DNA of 64,000 nt, taken from positions 105,666 through 169,665 of the forward strand of contig NZ_JALCYY010000003.1 in NCBI RefSeq assembly GCF_022690685.1, given 5' to 3'. This DNA is from Anaeromyxobacter terrae (GTDB lineage Bacteria; Myxococcota; Myxococcia; Myxococcales; Anaeromyxobacteraceae). Shown piece after piece: positions 39,166 to 49,480 of the stretch (its first letter is position 1; the number at the start of each line of letters is the position of its first letter). Made by a program: the position numbers and the translations under genes. The notes under the pieces were generated by a model. It did no database searches. It was given only the letters and a program-made list of their open reading frames with translations, and was not told the DNA's origin.

Positions 39166-39657
39166 TCAGATCTGCGACGGGGCATCCGTCTGCCCGGGGA
39201 TCTTGGCGCTCGCGTCTCCCTGGGCCTCGAGCCGCTCGAACATCTGCTCCATCCGGTCGCCGAGGTCCTCGAGCTCGTCCTTCGAGAGCGCCTTGCGGAC
39301 CTTGGGGAAGAGCTCCTTCTCCTCCTCCTCGACGTGGTGCTCGACCTGCTCCTTGAGCACCGACATCTTCGCGTCGAACTGCTCGTCCTCCGCCCCGACC
39401 TCCAGGAGGTCGGAGAGGATGCGCTTCATGGACAGGTGCTCCTCCACGGACTCGCGCAGGATCTCCTCGGTGTTCTCCTGCTTCGACTCCGGGTAGAAGA
39501 GCTTCTCCTCGATCTCCGCGTGCATGGCGAGCTGGTCGGAGATCTCGCGGCAGAGCTGCTCTTTCTTCTTCTTCGCGCGGTCCCCGGCGCTCTCGAACTC
39601 CTCGAAGAGCTCCTCCACCTCACGGTGCTGCTGCTCCAGCAGGTCGATGGCGTTCAC
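39166..39657 (-). CDS. Hemerythrin HHE-domain protein
   Basis: This 163-residue all-helical protein has the hemerythrin pattern: Q-Q-H-R-E-V (His), H-A-E-I-E-E-K-L-F-Y-P, E-E-H (His) and H-H-V-E-E-E-E-K-E-L-F. These residues would bind a di-iron centre. Family members bind O2 or NO or handle iron. GTG 39657 is used because GGGAGGA lies eight bases upstream. It follows the NO reductase on the same strand, separated by a hairpin, and probably belongs to the NO-defence locus. Confidence 0.85.
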   Translation of the reverse strand: MNAIDLLEQQHREVEELFEEFESAGDRAKKKKEQLCREISDQLAMHAEIEEKLFYPESKQENTEEILRESVEEHLSMKRILSDLLEVGAEDEQFDAKMSVLKEQVEHHVEEEEKELFPKVRKALSKDELEDLGDRMEQMFERLEAQGDASAKIPGQTDAPSQI

Positions 39658-39704
39658 GGTCTTCCTCCCATGAGGGAGCGTATGCACCGGCCGCCGGAGA
39701 GGCG

Positions 39705-39738
39705 GAGGGGCGAGACCGGCGGACCGGCCTCGCCCCTC
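39705..39738 (-). terminator. Hairpin between the NO reductase and HHE genes
   Basis: GAGGGGCGAG (39705-39714) pairs with CTCGCCCCTC (39729-39738), and the interior has CCGG/CCGG complementarity. No T-tract is seen. It may reduce but not abolish readthrough into the HHE gene. Confidence 0.45.
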
Positions 39739-39823
39739 TCGTCGCGCAGGCGGGCGGGGGAGGCATCCGCCGGCGCGCGGGCGTCCGGAACGGACGCCTC
39801 ACGGATCCCGCCCTGCCGTGCCT

Positions 39824-42106
39824 CTACGCCGCCCGGCGCACGGCCGCCCGCTCGCCGGCCGCGTCCGCGCGCCGGAGCGCCGCGTCCTTCGCGATGGCGC
39901 GCACCACGAAGGTGAGGAGCAGGACCGCGCCGCCGAGGAACACGACGTCCGGCACGACGCGCGCCCAGGTGACGGCGTGGATGAAGGCGCTGCCGGTCAC
40001 CTCGGGGCTGCGCGCGTACCACAGCCCCTTCTCGATCCCGATCGCGAACTGGTAGATGCCCGCCGGGAGGAGCGAGAAGACGATCATGCCCGCCAGGCCG
40101 CCGTTGAGGCCCCAGAACGCGCCCTTGAGGAGCCCGTCGTTCCAGGCGTCCTTGCGGACGATGTTCCGCATGGAGAAGAGCATGAGCGCGATGGCGAGGA
40201 AGCCGTACACGCCGAACAGCGCGCCGTGCGAGTGGATGGGCGTCGTGTTGAGGCCCTGCGCGTAGTACAGGACGATCGGCGGGTTGATGAGGAAGCCGAG
40301 CACGCCCGCGCCCACCGCGTTCCAGAACGCGACCGCGACGAAGAAGTAGAGCGGCCACTTCCAGGGCTGCGCGTTCGGGCCCGACCGCGCGAGCTTCAGG
40401 TTCTCGTAGACCTCGAAGCCGAGGAGCGTGAGCGGCACGATCTCGAGGGCCGAGAACGTCGCGCCGAGCGCGGTGATGAAGAGCGGCGAGCCGGTGAAGT
40501 ACAGGTGGTGGAAGGTCCCGATGATGCCGGAGCCGAGGTAGAGCAGGATGGAGAAGTAGGTCGCGCGGAGCGCCGACTTCTGCCCCACCGCGCCGATGCG
40601 GGCGAGGATGAACGCGAGCGCGACGGTGGCGAACACCTCGAAGAAGTTCTCCACCCAGAGGTGCACCACCCACCAGCGCCAGTAGTCGGCGACGGCGATG
40701 TGCGTGCCCGGCGTGTAGAAGAGGCCGACCGAGTAGAACAGCGGGATCGTCACCGAGGCGTAGAGGAGCAGGTGCGTGAGGCCGCCCTTGTCCTTCTCCG
40801 CCGCGAGCGCGGGCTTCACCGCGCGGTACACGAGCGCGAGCCAGAGGAGCATGCCGCCGATGAGGGCGAGCTGCCACACGCGGCCGAGCTCGATGTACTC
40901 GTAGCCCTGGTGACCGATGAGCCAGCCGTTCGGCCCGGAGAGCTTGCCGCGGACGCCGAAGTAGGTGCCGGCGAGCGCGCCGACGACCACCACCACGAGC
41001 GCGCCGAGGAGCGTGTAGACGAGCGCCTTCTGGCCCTTCGGCTCGTGGCCGCTCACCGCGGGGCCGATGAAGAGGCCGGTGGCGAGCCAGCAGGTCGCGA
41101 TCCAGAAGACCGCCAGCTGGAGGTGCCAGCCGCGCGTGGCGGCGTAGGGCAGGAGCTGACCGATCTCGATGCCGAAGAGCTTGTTGCCCTCGACGGCGAA
41201 GTGGCCGGTGACCGAGCCGAGCGCCGCCTGCAGGATGAAGAGGACGATCGCGACGAGGAAGTACGGCAGCGCGGCGCGCTGGCTCGGGGTGGGGTTCGGC
41301 TCGGCGAGCGGCGCGAGCTTCGCGGGCTCCTCGTGATCCCTCCCGCGCAGGCGCAGGTAGAAGTAGATGGCCGCGAACGTGCCGAGGATGAGCAGGACGA
41401 CCGAGACGATGGACCAGACGAGCGACGAGGGCAGCGGGCGGTTCCCGACGAGCGGGTCGTACGGGAAGTTCGCGGTGTAGCTGAACGTCTCGCCGGGGCG
41501 GTTCGTGCCCGCGGACCATGCGGTCCAGAAGAAGAACGCGGTGATCGCCCGCGCGTCCTTGGGATCGGCGACGAAGCCCTTCGGGATCGACATCGCGTCG
41601 GAGCCCTCGCCGAAGAGCTTCGTGTAGTACGCGACCAGCGCGGGGAACGCGGCGGCCTGGCCCGGCGAGAGCGTCAGCGTGCCGGTGGCGGCGTCGTAGC
41701 GGTTCTGGCGCAGCTCGGCGGCGACCTCGGCGTCGACGCGACCGCGCTCGCCGGCGGGCAGCGCCTCGAGCTCTCCCTGCGTGAAGGCCGCGGCGTCCGC
41801 GGGCGCGCGGCCGGCCGCGAGCCCCGCCGCGGCGAGGCCCGTGCGGTGGAGCGCGTCAGCGGACCAGTCCGGTGCGAGGTACGCGCCGTGGCCCCAGATC
41901 GAGCCGGTCTGCTGCCCACCGCGGGACAGGTACTGCAGCTGGCCCTGGTGGATGTCCTCGCCGGTCATCACGACCTCGCCCGTCGAGGTGACGACGCGGT
42001 CGGGGATGGGCGGCTTGTGCTCGTTGATCTTCGCGCCGCCGAAGATGAGGACCGAGAAGGCGGCGACGATGGTGAACAGCAGGATGGCGCGTCCCTTGTG
42101 GCTCAT
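39824..42106 (-). CDS. norB: Quinol-dependent nitric oxide reductase (qNOR)
   Basis: This 760-residue protein has the long N-terminal periplasmic region of qNOR (after one helix, about 30-200) and then about twelve helices of the haem-copper oxidase fold. Catalytic-subunit motifs are visible: H-L-W-V-E (active-site His and the Glu/Trp-V-E), H-H-L-Y-F (FeB and haem His), and N-T-T-P-I-H-S-H-G-A. It reduces two NO to N2O with quinol and detoxifies NO or completes denitrification. ATG 42106 follows GGAGAG. It lies 88 bases downstream of the hemerythrin gene and is probably in its sigma-54 operon. Confidence 0.92.
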   Translation of the reverse strand: MSHKGRAILLFTIVAAFSVLIFGGAKINEHKPPIPDRVVTSTGEVVMTGEDIHQGQLQYLSRGGQQTGSIWGHGAYLAPDWSADALHRTGLAAAGLAAGRAPADAAAFTQGELEALPAGERGRVDAEVAAELRQNRYDAATGTLTLSPGQAAAFPALVAYYTKLFGEGSDAMSIPKGFVADPKDARAITAFFFWTAWSAGTNRPGETFSYTANFPYDPLVGNRPLPSSLVWSIVSVVLLILGTFAAIYFYLRLRGRDHEEPAKLAPLAEPNPTPSQRAALPYFLVAIVLFILQAALGSVTGHFAVEGNKLFGIEIGQLLPYAATRGWHLQLAVFWIATCWLATGLFIGPAVSGHEPKGQKALVYTLLGALVVVVVGALAGTYFGVRGKLSGPNGWLIGHQGYEYIELGRVWQLALIGGMLLWLALVYRAVKPALAAEKDKGGLTHLLLYASVTIPLFYSVGLFYTPGTHIAVADYWRWWVVHLWVENFFEVFATVALAFILARIGAVGQKSALRATYFSILLYLGSGIIGTFHHLYFTGSPLFITALGATFSALEIVPLTLLGFEVYENLKLARSGPNAQPWKWPLYFFVAVAFWNAVGAGVLGFLINPPIVLYYAQGLNTTPIHSHGALFGVYGFLAIALMLFSMRNIVRKDAWNDGLLKGAFWGLNGGLAGMIVFSLLPAGIYQFAIGIEKGLWYARSPEVTGSAFIHAVTWARVVPDVVFLGGAVLLLTFVVRAIAKDAALRRADAAGERAAVRRAA

Positions 42107-42194
42107 GGGCTCTCCGGACTGCGGGGTATGAAGCTCGCGCAGCGGCGTGCCGTGGCAGCCGTGCGGTGGGTCGTGAAGGGTCAGGGGACGGCGG

Positions 42195-42803
42195 CTAGCC
42201 GCAGCAGCCGTGGCGGTGCGGGTCCGTCGTGGTCGCGGCGGGGTGGATGGTGCCGGCGTGACGGAGGACGAGCTCGTCGGCGAGCGCGTGGAAGCGCTCG
42301 TGCTCGCCCGCGCCGGTCTGCTCGCGCTCGAAGCGCTCGCAGTCCTCGCCAACGCGCTCCATCGCCTCGGGCGGGAGGCGCTGCTCCGCCATCGGGTAGA
42401 GGATGGCGTCCTCCTTGTGGATGTGGGCGTGGAGCAGGTTCGAGTACGCGTACGCGTCGTCGGCGATGCCCTGCAGGTCGGCGGGGGTCCACTCACCGTC
42501 CTGCGCGGCCCTGGCGGCGAGGGCGCCCACGAGCGCCCTGCCCTGCGCGTGCTCGTGCAGCATCACCGCGACGGGCCCGCCGTTCTTCGGGAACCCGTGC
42601 GACACCATCGCGGCGAAGAGGATGTCCTCCTCCTTCCCGTGGTGGCAGCGATCGGCGAACTCGCGGATGAACCCGACGAACCGGCCGAGCTCCTCCTTGT
42701 CGGTCGTGCCCTTGCGACGGGCCTCGTCGGCGAACCCGACGAGCGCGTCGAGCACGCGCTCGATCACGCGGTGCTCGTTCATGAGGGTCTCGATGGCGTC
42801 CAT
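42195..42803 (-). CDS. Hemerythrin-like protein of the NO-defence locus
   Basis: The 202-residue protein has the hemerythrin-like motifs N-E-H-R-V-I, R-C-H-H-G-K-E-E-D-I-L-F, H-E-H-A-Q-G-R-A-L and H-I-H-K-E-D-A-I-L-Y. It ends in a Cys/His-rich tail (D-P-H-R-H-G-C-C-G). Ligands for a di-iron site are present. A DnrN/YtfE-like role in NO stress is possible, but the N-terminal domain typical of YtfE (ScdA_N) is missing. It is the first gene of the presumed operon with qNOR. ATG 42803 follows GGAGAG. Confidence 0.88.
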   Translation of the reverse strand: MDAIETLMNEHRVIERVLDALVGFADEARRKGTTDKEELGRFVGFIREFADRCHHGKEEDILFAAMVSHGFPKNGGPVAVMLHEHAQGRALVGALAARAAQDGEWTPADLQGIADDAYAYSNLLHAHIHKEDAILYPMAEQRLPPEAMERVGEDCERFEREQTGAGEHERFHALADELVLRHAGTIHPAATTTDPHRHGCCG

Positions 42804-42852
42804 GGCTTGCTCTCCGTGCTTGGGGCAGCAGCGCACCCGTCCGTGAGCTAGA

Positions 42853-42868
42853 GCAAGGGCGTTGCCAA
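42853..42868 (-). promoter_or_regulatory. Sigma-54 (-24/-12) promoter for the hemerythrin-qNOR operon
   Basis: On the minus strand TTGGCAACGCCCTTGC matches the RpoN consensus (TGGC-N7-TTGC spacing is exact: GG and GC ten bases apart). The likely start of transcription is about 42842, leaving a leader of about 39 bases before ATG 42803. The sigma-54 activator gene is divergent and begins 103 bases away, the classic NorR arrangement. Confidence 0.75.
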
Positions 42869-42970
42869 CCGCCGAACCTCCTGGTTTTGCGGAAGTTTGG
42901 TTCTCGAACGGGGGAACTCGCACCGCCGGGAGGTTGACGCGCGCACCGGCATTTCGTTACTCACCGGCCC

Positions 42971-44539
<1,569 letters not shown>

Positions 44540-44550
44540 CGATCGCCCGG

Positions 44551-44583
44551 GCCGCGCCGGTCCCGAGGACCGGCGGTCGCGGC
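44551..44583 (+). terminator. Bidirectional hairpin between norR-like and metX-hom genes
   Basis: CCGGTCC-CGA-GGACCGG (44557-44573) sits between GCCGCG and CGCGGC flanks. It lies between convergent stops. No T-tract is seen. Confidence 0.45.
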
Positions 44584-44594
44584 CAACGGGACGG

Positions 44595-46835
44595 CTAGGC
44601 CGCCTCTCCGCCCCCCGCGATGGCGAGGATCTCGGCGAGGACTCCTCCCGCCGTGCTCGCCCCGCCGACGCCCGCGCCCTGGACGACGAGCGGCCGCTCG
44701 GCGTGGCGCGCGGTCGTGAACGCCACGTAGGCCTCGACGCCCACGAGCCGGGCGGCGGGATCCGCGAGCTCCACCGCCTCCGGGCCCACCCGCGCGGAGA
44801 CCCGGCCGTCCGGGCCGGTCTGCACGCGCGCGAGGTACCTCAGCACCTTGCCCTCGGCGCGGAGCCGCTCCACCCGGGCGGCGAGGACCTCGTCGTGCGC
44901 GCGCAGCGCGGCGAGGAGCGCGTCCGGGCGGCCCGGCGCGAGCGCCTCCGGCGGCACGAGCGGCTCGACCGAGACGTCCTCGAGCGCGAGCTGCGCGCCC
45001 ATCTCGCGGGCGAGGATGAGCGCCTTGCGCGCGGCGTCCCTCCCCGAGAGGTCGTCGCGCGGGTCCTCCTCGGCGTAGCCGAGCCCGATCGCCCAGCGCG
45101 TCGCGAGCGACAGGGGCACGCCGCGGCCGAGCTCCGTGCAGAGGTAGCCGAGCGTGCCGGAGAGCGACCCGACGATGGACCGGACCCGGTCGCCGCTCCG
45201 CACGAGGCGCCTCAGCGTGCCGATGACCGGCAGGCTCGCGCCGACGGCGGTGTCGTAGCGGTACTGCCGCCCGTGGCGGCGGCGCGCCTCGCGGAGCTGC
45301 TCGCGCCGGCGCGGCGGGGCCGCGAGCGGCAGCTTGTTCGCGGCGACCACGTCGATGCCACGCCGGAAGGCCTGCTCGTAGACCTCCTCCATCCCCTCCG
45401 CGGCGGTGAGGTCGACCAGCACCGGCCGGGGCAGACCCGCGAGCCGGTCGAGGATCGCCGGCGCGCTCGCTGCGTCGACGGGCCCGGTCGCCGGCGCGGC
45501 GGCGAGCTGCTCCCGCCAGCGATCGAGATCGACCCCTTCCGGCTGGACGAGCGCGCCGTGGCGGTCGGCGATGCCGACCACCCGCAGCACCGTCTCGTAG
45601 TCGAGCTCGAGCTCGGTGCGCTGCGAGCGCAGCTGCTCGAGGAGCTCCGCGCCGACCTTCCCCTTGCCGAGCACGAGGAGCGACACGCCGTGATCCGCGT
45701 AGGCCCGATCGATCGGCGCCTCGCCCTCCGCGGTCTCCTCCTCGCGCCGCCGGCGCTGGCCGCGGAAGTCGGCCACCATCTCGGAGAGCCGGTCGACGTC
45801 GATGAGGAACGCGTCGTGGCCGTGCGGCGAGTCGAGCACCGCCAGCCGCGCGTTCGGCAGGAGCGCCTGGACCTCGCGCTGCTCCCAGGGCCAGTAGAGC
45901 ACGTCAGAGTCGATCGACACGACGAGCGTCGGCTGGCGCAGCGAGCGCAGCACGTCGTCGAAGTCGCCGCGCGCGCGCGACACGTCGTGCGTGTCCATCG
46001 CCCGCGTGAGCGCGACGTAGGTGGCCGGGTCGAAGCGGTCGACGAGCAGGCGCCCCTGGTAGCGGAGGTAGCTCTCGATCGCGAACAGGTCCTCGGTCTG
46101 CGGGCGCCGCGCGAAGCGCTGCTCGAACGACGGCTGGCTCCGGTACGAGAGCATCGCCATCATCCGCGCGGCGGCGAGCCCGGCCGCGGGGGGATCGGCC
46201 GGGTCGTAGGCGCCGCCCCGCCAGCGCGGATCGGCGTAGATCGCCTGCCGCTGCGCCTCGGACAGCCCGATGCACCAGGCCGAGTGCCGCGCGGTCGACG
46301 CGATGAACACCACCGACTCGACGAGCTCCGGGTAGAGGAGCGCCCACTCGAGCACCTGCATGCCGCCGAGCGACCCGCCGATCGCCATCCGCACGCGGCG
46401 GACGCCGAGCGCGTCGACGAGCGCGCGCTGGACGCGGACCATGTCGCGGATTGTGATGGACGGGAACGCCCCCAGGTAGGGCCGGCCGGTGGCGGGATCG
46501 ATCGAGGTCGGCCCGGTCGTGCCGTAGCAGCTGCCGAGGATGTTCGCGCAGACGACGAAGTCGCGGGAGGGATCGAGCGCGCGCCCCGGCCCGAACATGC
46601 GCGCCCACCACTGGTCGACGTCCGCCGAGCCGGTGAGCGCGTGGCAGACGACGACGCCGTTGCCGCCGTCGGCGGCGAGCGTGCCCCAGGTCCGGTACGC
46701 GATCTGGACGCGCTCGAGGCGGCCGCCCAGCTCGAGCTCGAGCCCGCCGGGAAGCTCCAGCGTGCGCGTCTCCGGCGAGACGAACGCCGCGCGCCCCGCC
46801 GCGGAGCGATCCGCGCTGCCCGTCTTCGAGGTCAT
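44595..46835 (-). CDS. metX: Homoserine O-acetyltransferase fused to homoserine dehydrogenase
   Basis: This 746-residue protein has an N-terminal MetX alpha/beta hydrolase (1-~370): C-H-A-L-T-G-S, nucleophile G-G-S-L-G-G-M-Q, Asp in S-I-D-S-D, and catalytic His in G-H-D-A-F-L. The C-terminal half (from ~395) is homoserine dehydrogenase: G-K-G-K-V-G (NAD(P) loop), A-N-K-L-P-L-A, S-G-T-L-G-Y-L, and G-Y-A-E-E-D-P-R-D-D-L-S-G-R-D-A-A-R-K, the latter nearly as in E. coli ThrA/MetL. No aspartokinase or ACT domain is present. The two parts do consecutive reactions (aspartate semialdehyde to homoserine to O-acetylhomoserine). ATG 46835 is the start. Confidence 0.92.
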   Translation of the reverse strand: MTSKTGSADRSAAGRAAFVSPETRTLELPGGLELELGGRLERVQIAYRTWGTLAADGGNGVVVCHALTGSADVDQWWARMFGPGRALDPSRDFVVCANILGSCYGTTGPTSIDPATGRPYLGAFPSITIRDMVRVQRALVDALGVRRVRMAIGGSLGGMQVLEWALLYPELVESVVFIASTARHSAWCIGLSEAQRQAIYADPRWRGGAYDPADPPAAGLAAARMMAMLSYRSQPSFEQRFARRPQTEDLFAIESYLRYQGRLLVDRFDPATYVALTRAMDTHDVSRARGDFDDVLRSLRQPTLVVSIDSDVLYWPWEQREVQALLPNARLAVLDSPHGHDAFLIDVDRLSEMVADFRGQRRRREEETAEGEAPIDRAYADHGVSLLVLGKGKVGAELLEQLRSQRTELELDYETVLRVVGIADRHGALVQPEGVDLDRWREQLAAAPATGPVDAASAPAILDRLAGLPRPVLVDLTAAEGMEEVYEQAFRRGIDVVAANKLPLAAPPRRREQLREARRRHGRQYRYDTAVGASLPVIGTLRRLVRSGDRVRSIVGSLSGTLGYLCTELGRGVPLSLATRWAIGLGYAEEDPRDDLSGRDAARKALILAREMGAQLALEDVSVEPLVPPEALAPGRPDALLAALRAHDEVLAARVERLRAEGKVLRYLARVQTGPDGRVSARVGPEAVELADPAARLVGVEAYVAFTTARHAERPLVVQGAGVGGASTAGGVLAEILAIAGGGEAA

Positions 46836-46870
46836 GGACGGCGGAGGGTAACGACCGGGGATCCGGGGTG

Positions 46871-49069
46871 TCAAGGCGCGGCGGCGGTCGTCCGCGCCGC
46901 GCTTGCAGCGAGGTGCAGCCGCAGGAATCCCGCGGTCTCCTCCCACCGGCGCACGACCGCGGTCGGCTCGGGGATCATGTGCGTCGCGCCCGCGACCGGC
47001 AGCAGCTCGAAGCGCCGGCCCGCCCGGAACAGCGCGTTCCCGAGCTTCAGCGCGTGCGAGAAGAACACGTTGTCGTCGGCGGTGCCGTGCAGGACGAGGA
47101 GCGGGCGCGAGAGCCCCGGCGCCCAGGTGAGGAGCGAGCTCGCGTCGTACCCGGCGCGATTCTCGTCGGGGGACCCGAGGTACCGCTCGGTGTAGTGCGT
47201 GTCGTAGTCGCGCCACTCCGCGACCGGCGCGCCCGCCACCGCCGCGTGGAACACCTCCGGCCGGCGCAGCACCGCGAGCGCGGACGCGTAGCCGCCGAAG
47301 GACCAGCCGGTGATGCCGACGCGCCCGAGGTCCATGGCCGGGACCTCCGCGGCGAGCGCGCGCAGGCCCGCGACCTGATCGTCGAGGACGATCTCGGAGA
47401 AGTCGCCCTTCACTGCGCGAGAGAACGCGCGGCCGCGCCCGGTCGTCCCGCGGCCGTCGATCCGCACGACGACGAACCCCTGATCCGCGAGCCACTGCTC
47501 GGCGATCATCGGCGCGTTCACCGCGCGCGGGCCGGACGGCCCGCCGTAGACGTCCACGACGACCGGGAGCCTCGCGCCCGGCGCCGCGCCGCGCGGGCGC
47601 AGCACCGCCGTCCAGAGCCCCTCCCCCGCGCCGACGCGCCTGAGCTCGGTCGTCGACGCGAAGGGCGGCTCCTCGGCGACGCTCGGCAGCTCCGCGAGCC
47701 GCGCCCCGCCCCGCGCGAACACGGCGGTGCGCGCGGTGCGGGTGAGGGTCGTCCACGTCACCGCCACCGCGCCGCCCTTCTCCGCCGCAACGGCGCGCGC
47801 GAGCGCCGGGCCGTCCTCGCCGAGGGCGATCGTCTCGGGCGGCCCGCCGCGCCGGACGCGCTGCACCACCGTGCGCGTCGGGTCCGGCGCGGCGGTGTAG
47901 ACGAGCTCGTCCTCGTCGCGGTCGTAGCCGGCGAGATCGACGAACCCAGCCTCCTTCGGGACGACGCTCCCGCGCGCCGCCCCGTCGGCGCCGCGCAGCT
48001 CGACCTCGGGCCCACCGTTCCGCTCGGTCACCCAGTAGAAGCTCCCGTCGCCGCGGAAGCGGGGGAACTCCTGGAAGAGCTCGACCCACGCGTCGTCGTG
48101 CTCGGCGAGGAGCACGCGCGTCGCGCCCGTCGCCGGATCGGCCGCGAGGAGCCGGAGCTCGGTCTGCGCGCGGTTCTGCACGACGAGCGCGAGCGGGCCG
48201 CCCTTCTCCCAGCGCACGGTGGCGAGGTAAGGGAACGCCTCGCGGTCCCAGCGGACGAAGACCGGCCGGCCGCCCGAGGCGGGCACCACCGCGAGGCGCA
48301 CGGCCGCGTTCGCCGTCCCCGCGCGCGGGTACGCGACCTCCTCGCAGCCCCGCTCCGGGCGCGCCGGGTCGCACAGGGCGAGGTGCTGCACGGGCGCCTC
48401 GTCGACCTCGGCGTACGCGAGCCGGCGCCCGTCGGGCGCCCACCAGTACCCCTCCTGCCGGCCCATCTCCTCCTGCGCGACGAACTCGGCGAGGCCGTTC
48501 GAGACGGAGGCGGCGCGCGCGTGCGTGACCCGCCGCGTCCGTCCGGACGCGAGCTCGAGGACGAACAGGTCGCGGTCCTTCACGAAGGCGAGCGCGCGAC
48601 CGTCCGGCGCGAAGCGCGGATCGAGCACCCCCTCCGCCCCCGCGACCGGCGCGGCCTTCCCCGTCGCGCGCTCGAGGAGCCACAGGCGCCCGCCGATCGC
48701 GAAGGCGATCCGGCGCCCGTCCGGCGACGTCGTGTAGTGCGTGATGCCGCGCGCGAGGATGCGCTGCCGCTCGAGCCGCGCCGCCTCCTCCGCCGTCGGA
48801 GCCTGCGCGCCACCCAGGAGCGCGGCCGGCGACAGGAGCTCGCGCGTCTCGCCCGTGCGGAGGTCGGTCTCGAAGAGCGACTGCACGGCCGCGCGCGGCC
48901 CCGAGCGGAGGAAGAGCGCGTGCCGGCCGTCCGGCGCGACCGTGACGAGGGTCGGCCTCCCCGCGCGAAAGCCGCGGGTCTCGGCGAGCTGGCGGAGGAA
49001 GGGGTCCTGCGGAGCGGGCGCTGGGGGCTGCGCCGCGGCGAGGAGGAGCGTGCAGAGGAGCGTCACCAT
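46871..49069 (-). CDS. S9 prolyl oligopeptidase (DPP-IV-like), exported
   Basis: The 732-residue protein has a Sec signal peptide (residues 1-13), a DPP-IV-type beta-propeller (about 40-480, with F-V-A-Q-E-E-M-G-R the double-Glu motif that binds the free N terminus) and a C-terminal hydrolase domain. The triad is Ser in G-W-S-F-G-G-Y, Asp in G-T-A-D-D-N-V and His in G-A-T-H-M-I. It probably releases dipeptides in the periplasm or outside. ATG 49069 is preferred. It is in the same direction as the metX fusion, 36 bases upstream. Confidence 0.92.
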   Translation of the reverse strand: MVTLLCTLLLAAAQPPAPAPQDPFLRQLAETRGFRAGRPTLVTVAPDGRHALFLRSGPRAAVQSLFETDLRTGETRELLSPAALLGGAQAPTAEEAARLERQRILARGITHYTTSPDGRRIAFAIGGRLWLLERATGKAAPVAGAEGVLDPRFAPDGRALAFVKDRDLFVLELASGRTRRVTHARAASVSNGLAEFVAQEEMGRQEGYWWAPDGRRLAYAEVDEAPVQHLALCDPARPERGCEEVAYPRAGTANAAVRLAVVPASGGRPVFVRWDREAFPYLATVRWEKGGPLALVVQNRAQTELRLLAADPATGATRVLLAEHDDAWVELFQEFPRFRGDGSFYWVTERNGGPEVELRGADGAARGSVVPKEAGFVDLAGYDRDEDELVYTAAPDPTRTVVQRVRRGGPPETIALGEDGPALARAVAAEKGGAVAVTWTTLTRTARTAVFARGGARLAELPSVAEEPPFASTTELRRVGAGEGLWTAVLRPRGAAPGARLPVVVDVYGGPSGPRAVNAPMIAEQWLADQGFVVVRIDGRGTTGRGRAFSRAVKGDFSEIVLDDQVAGLRALAAEVPAMDLGRVGITGWSFGGYASALAVLRRPEVFHAAVAGAPVAEWRDYDTHYTERYLGSPDENRAGYDASSLLTWAPGLSRPLLVLHGTADDNVFFSHALKLGNALFRAGRRFELLPVAGATHMIPEPTAVVRRWEETAGFLRLHLAASAARTTAAAP

Positions 49070-49180
49070 GGGGGCCCATGTCTTAGCACGAGCCTCTCGC
49101 GACGCAGCCCAGCGCAGAAGCGCGAGGCGCCGCCGAGGAGCTCCCGGCGGCGCCCGTGATCGCGTGACCGCCCGAGGGCG

Positions 49181-49480
49181 TCAGCGCGTGCGGCTCGTGC
49201 GGGACGTGCGCCGCGCCGTGCCGCGACGCGCCGCGCCGCGCTTGGTCGTCGTGCCGCGCTTCGTGGTGGCGCGAGCCGCGGTGGAGGAGCGCCCCCCGCG
49301 CGCGCTGGAGCGGCTCTTCTTGCCACCCTTGCGGCCGATCTCCGAGTAGAACTCCGGGCCGCGCGCGCGAAGCGTCGCGTTCCCGCCCTTGCGCCCCGCG
49401 TCGCTGCGGGAGGCGCCGCTGCGGCGGCCCCCACGCGCGCGCGCCGTGGCGCCCTTCCGGTTCGTCGTCTTCTTCGGCAT
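49181..49480 (-). CDS. KGG-repeat small basic protein (in-frame 3' part of mobB)
   Basis: Within the longer frame that starts as mobB, an internal ATG (49480) preceded by GGGAGAAGGG opens a 99-residue protein rich in Lys, Arg and Gly. It has G-R-K-G-G repeats (D-A-G-R-K-G-G-N-A-T and S-E-I-G-R-K-G-G-K-K), like general stress proteins of the YciG/KGG type. Such proteins are small and probably bind nucleic acids. There is no stop between mobB and this part, so it may be both a separate product and a tail of MobB. Confidence 0.7.
   Translation of the reverse strand: MPKKTTNRKGATARARGGRRSGASRSDAGRKGGNATLRARGPEFYSEIGRKGGKKSRSSARGGRSSTAARATTKRGTTTKRGAARRGTARRTSRTSRTR

Noticed and set aside
39705..39738. 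Hairpin as proof that the HHE gene is a separate transcription unit
   Set aside because: The hairpin has no T-tract, so it cannot be taken as a full terminator; operon membership stays open.
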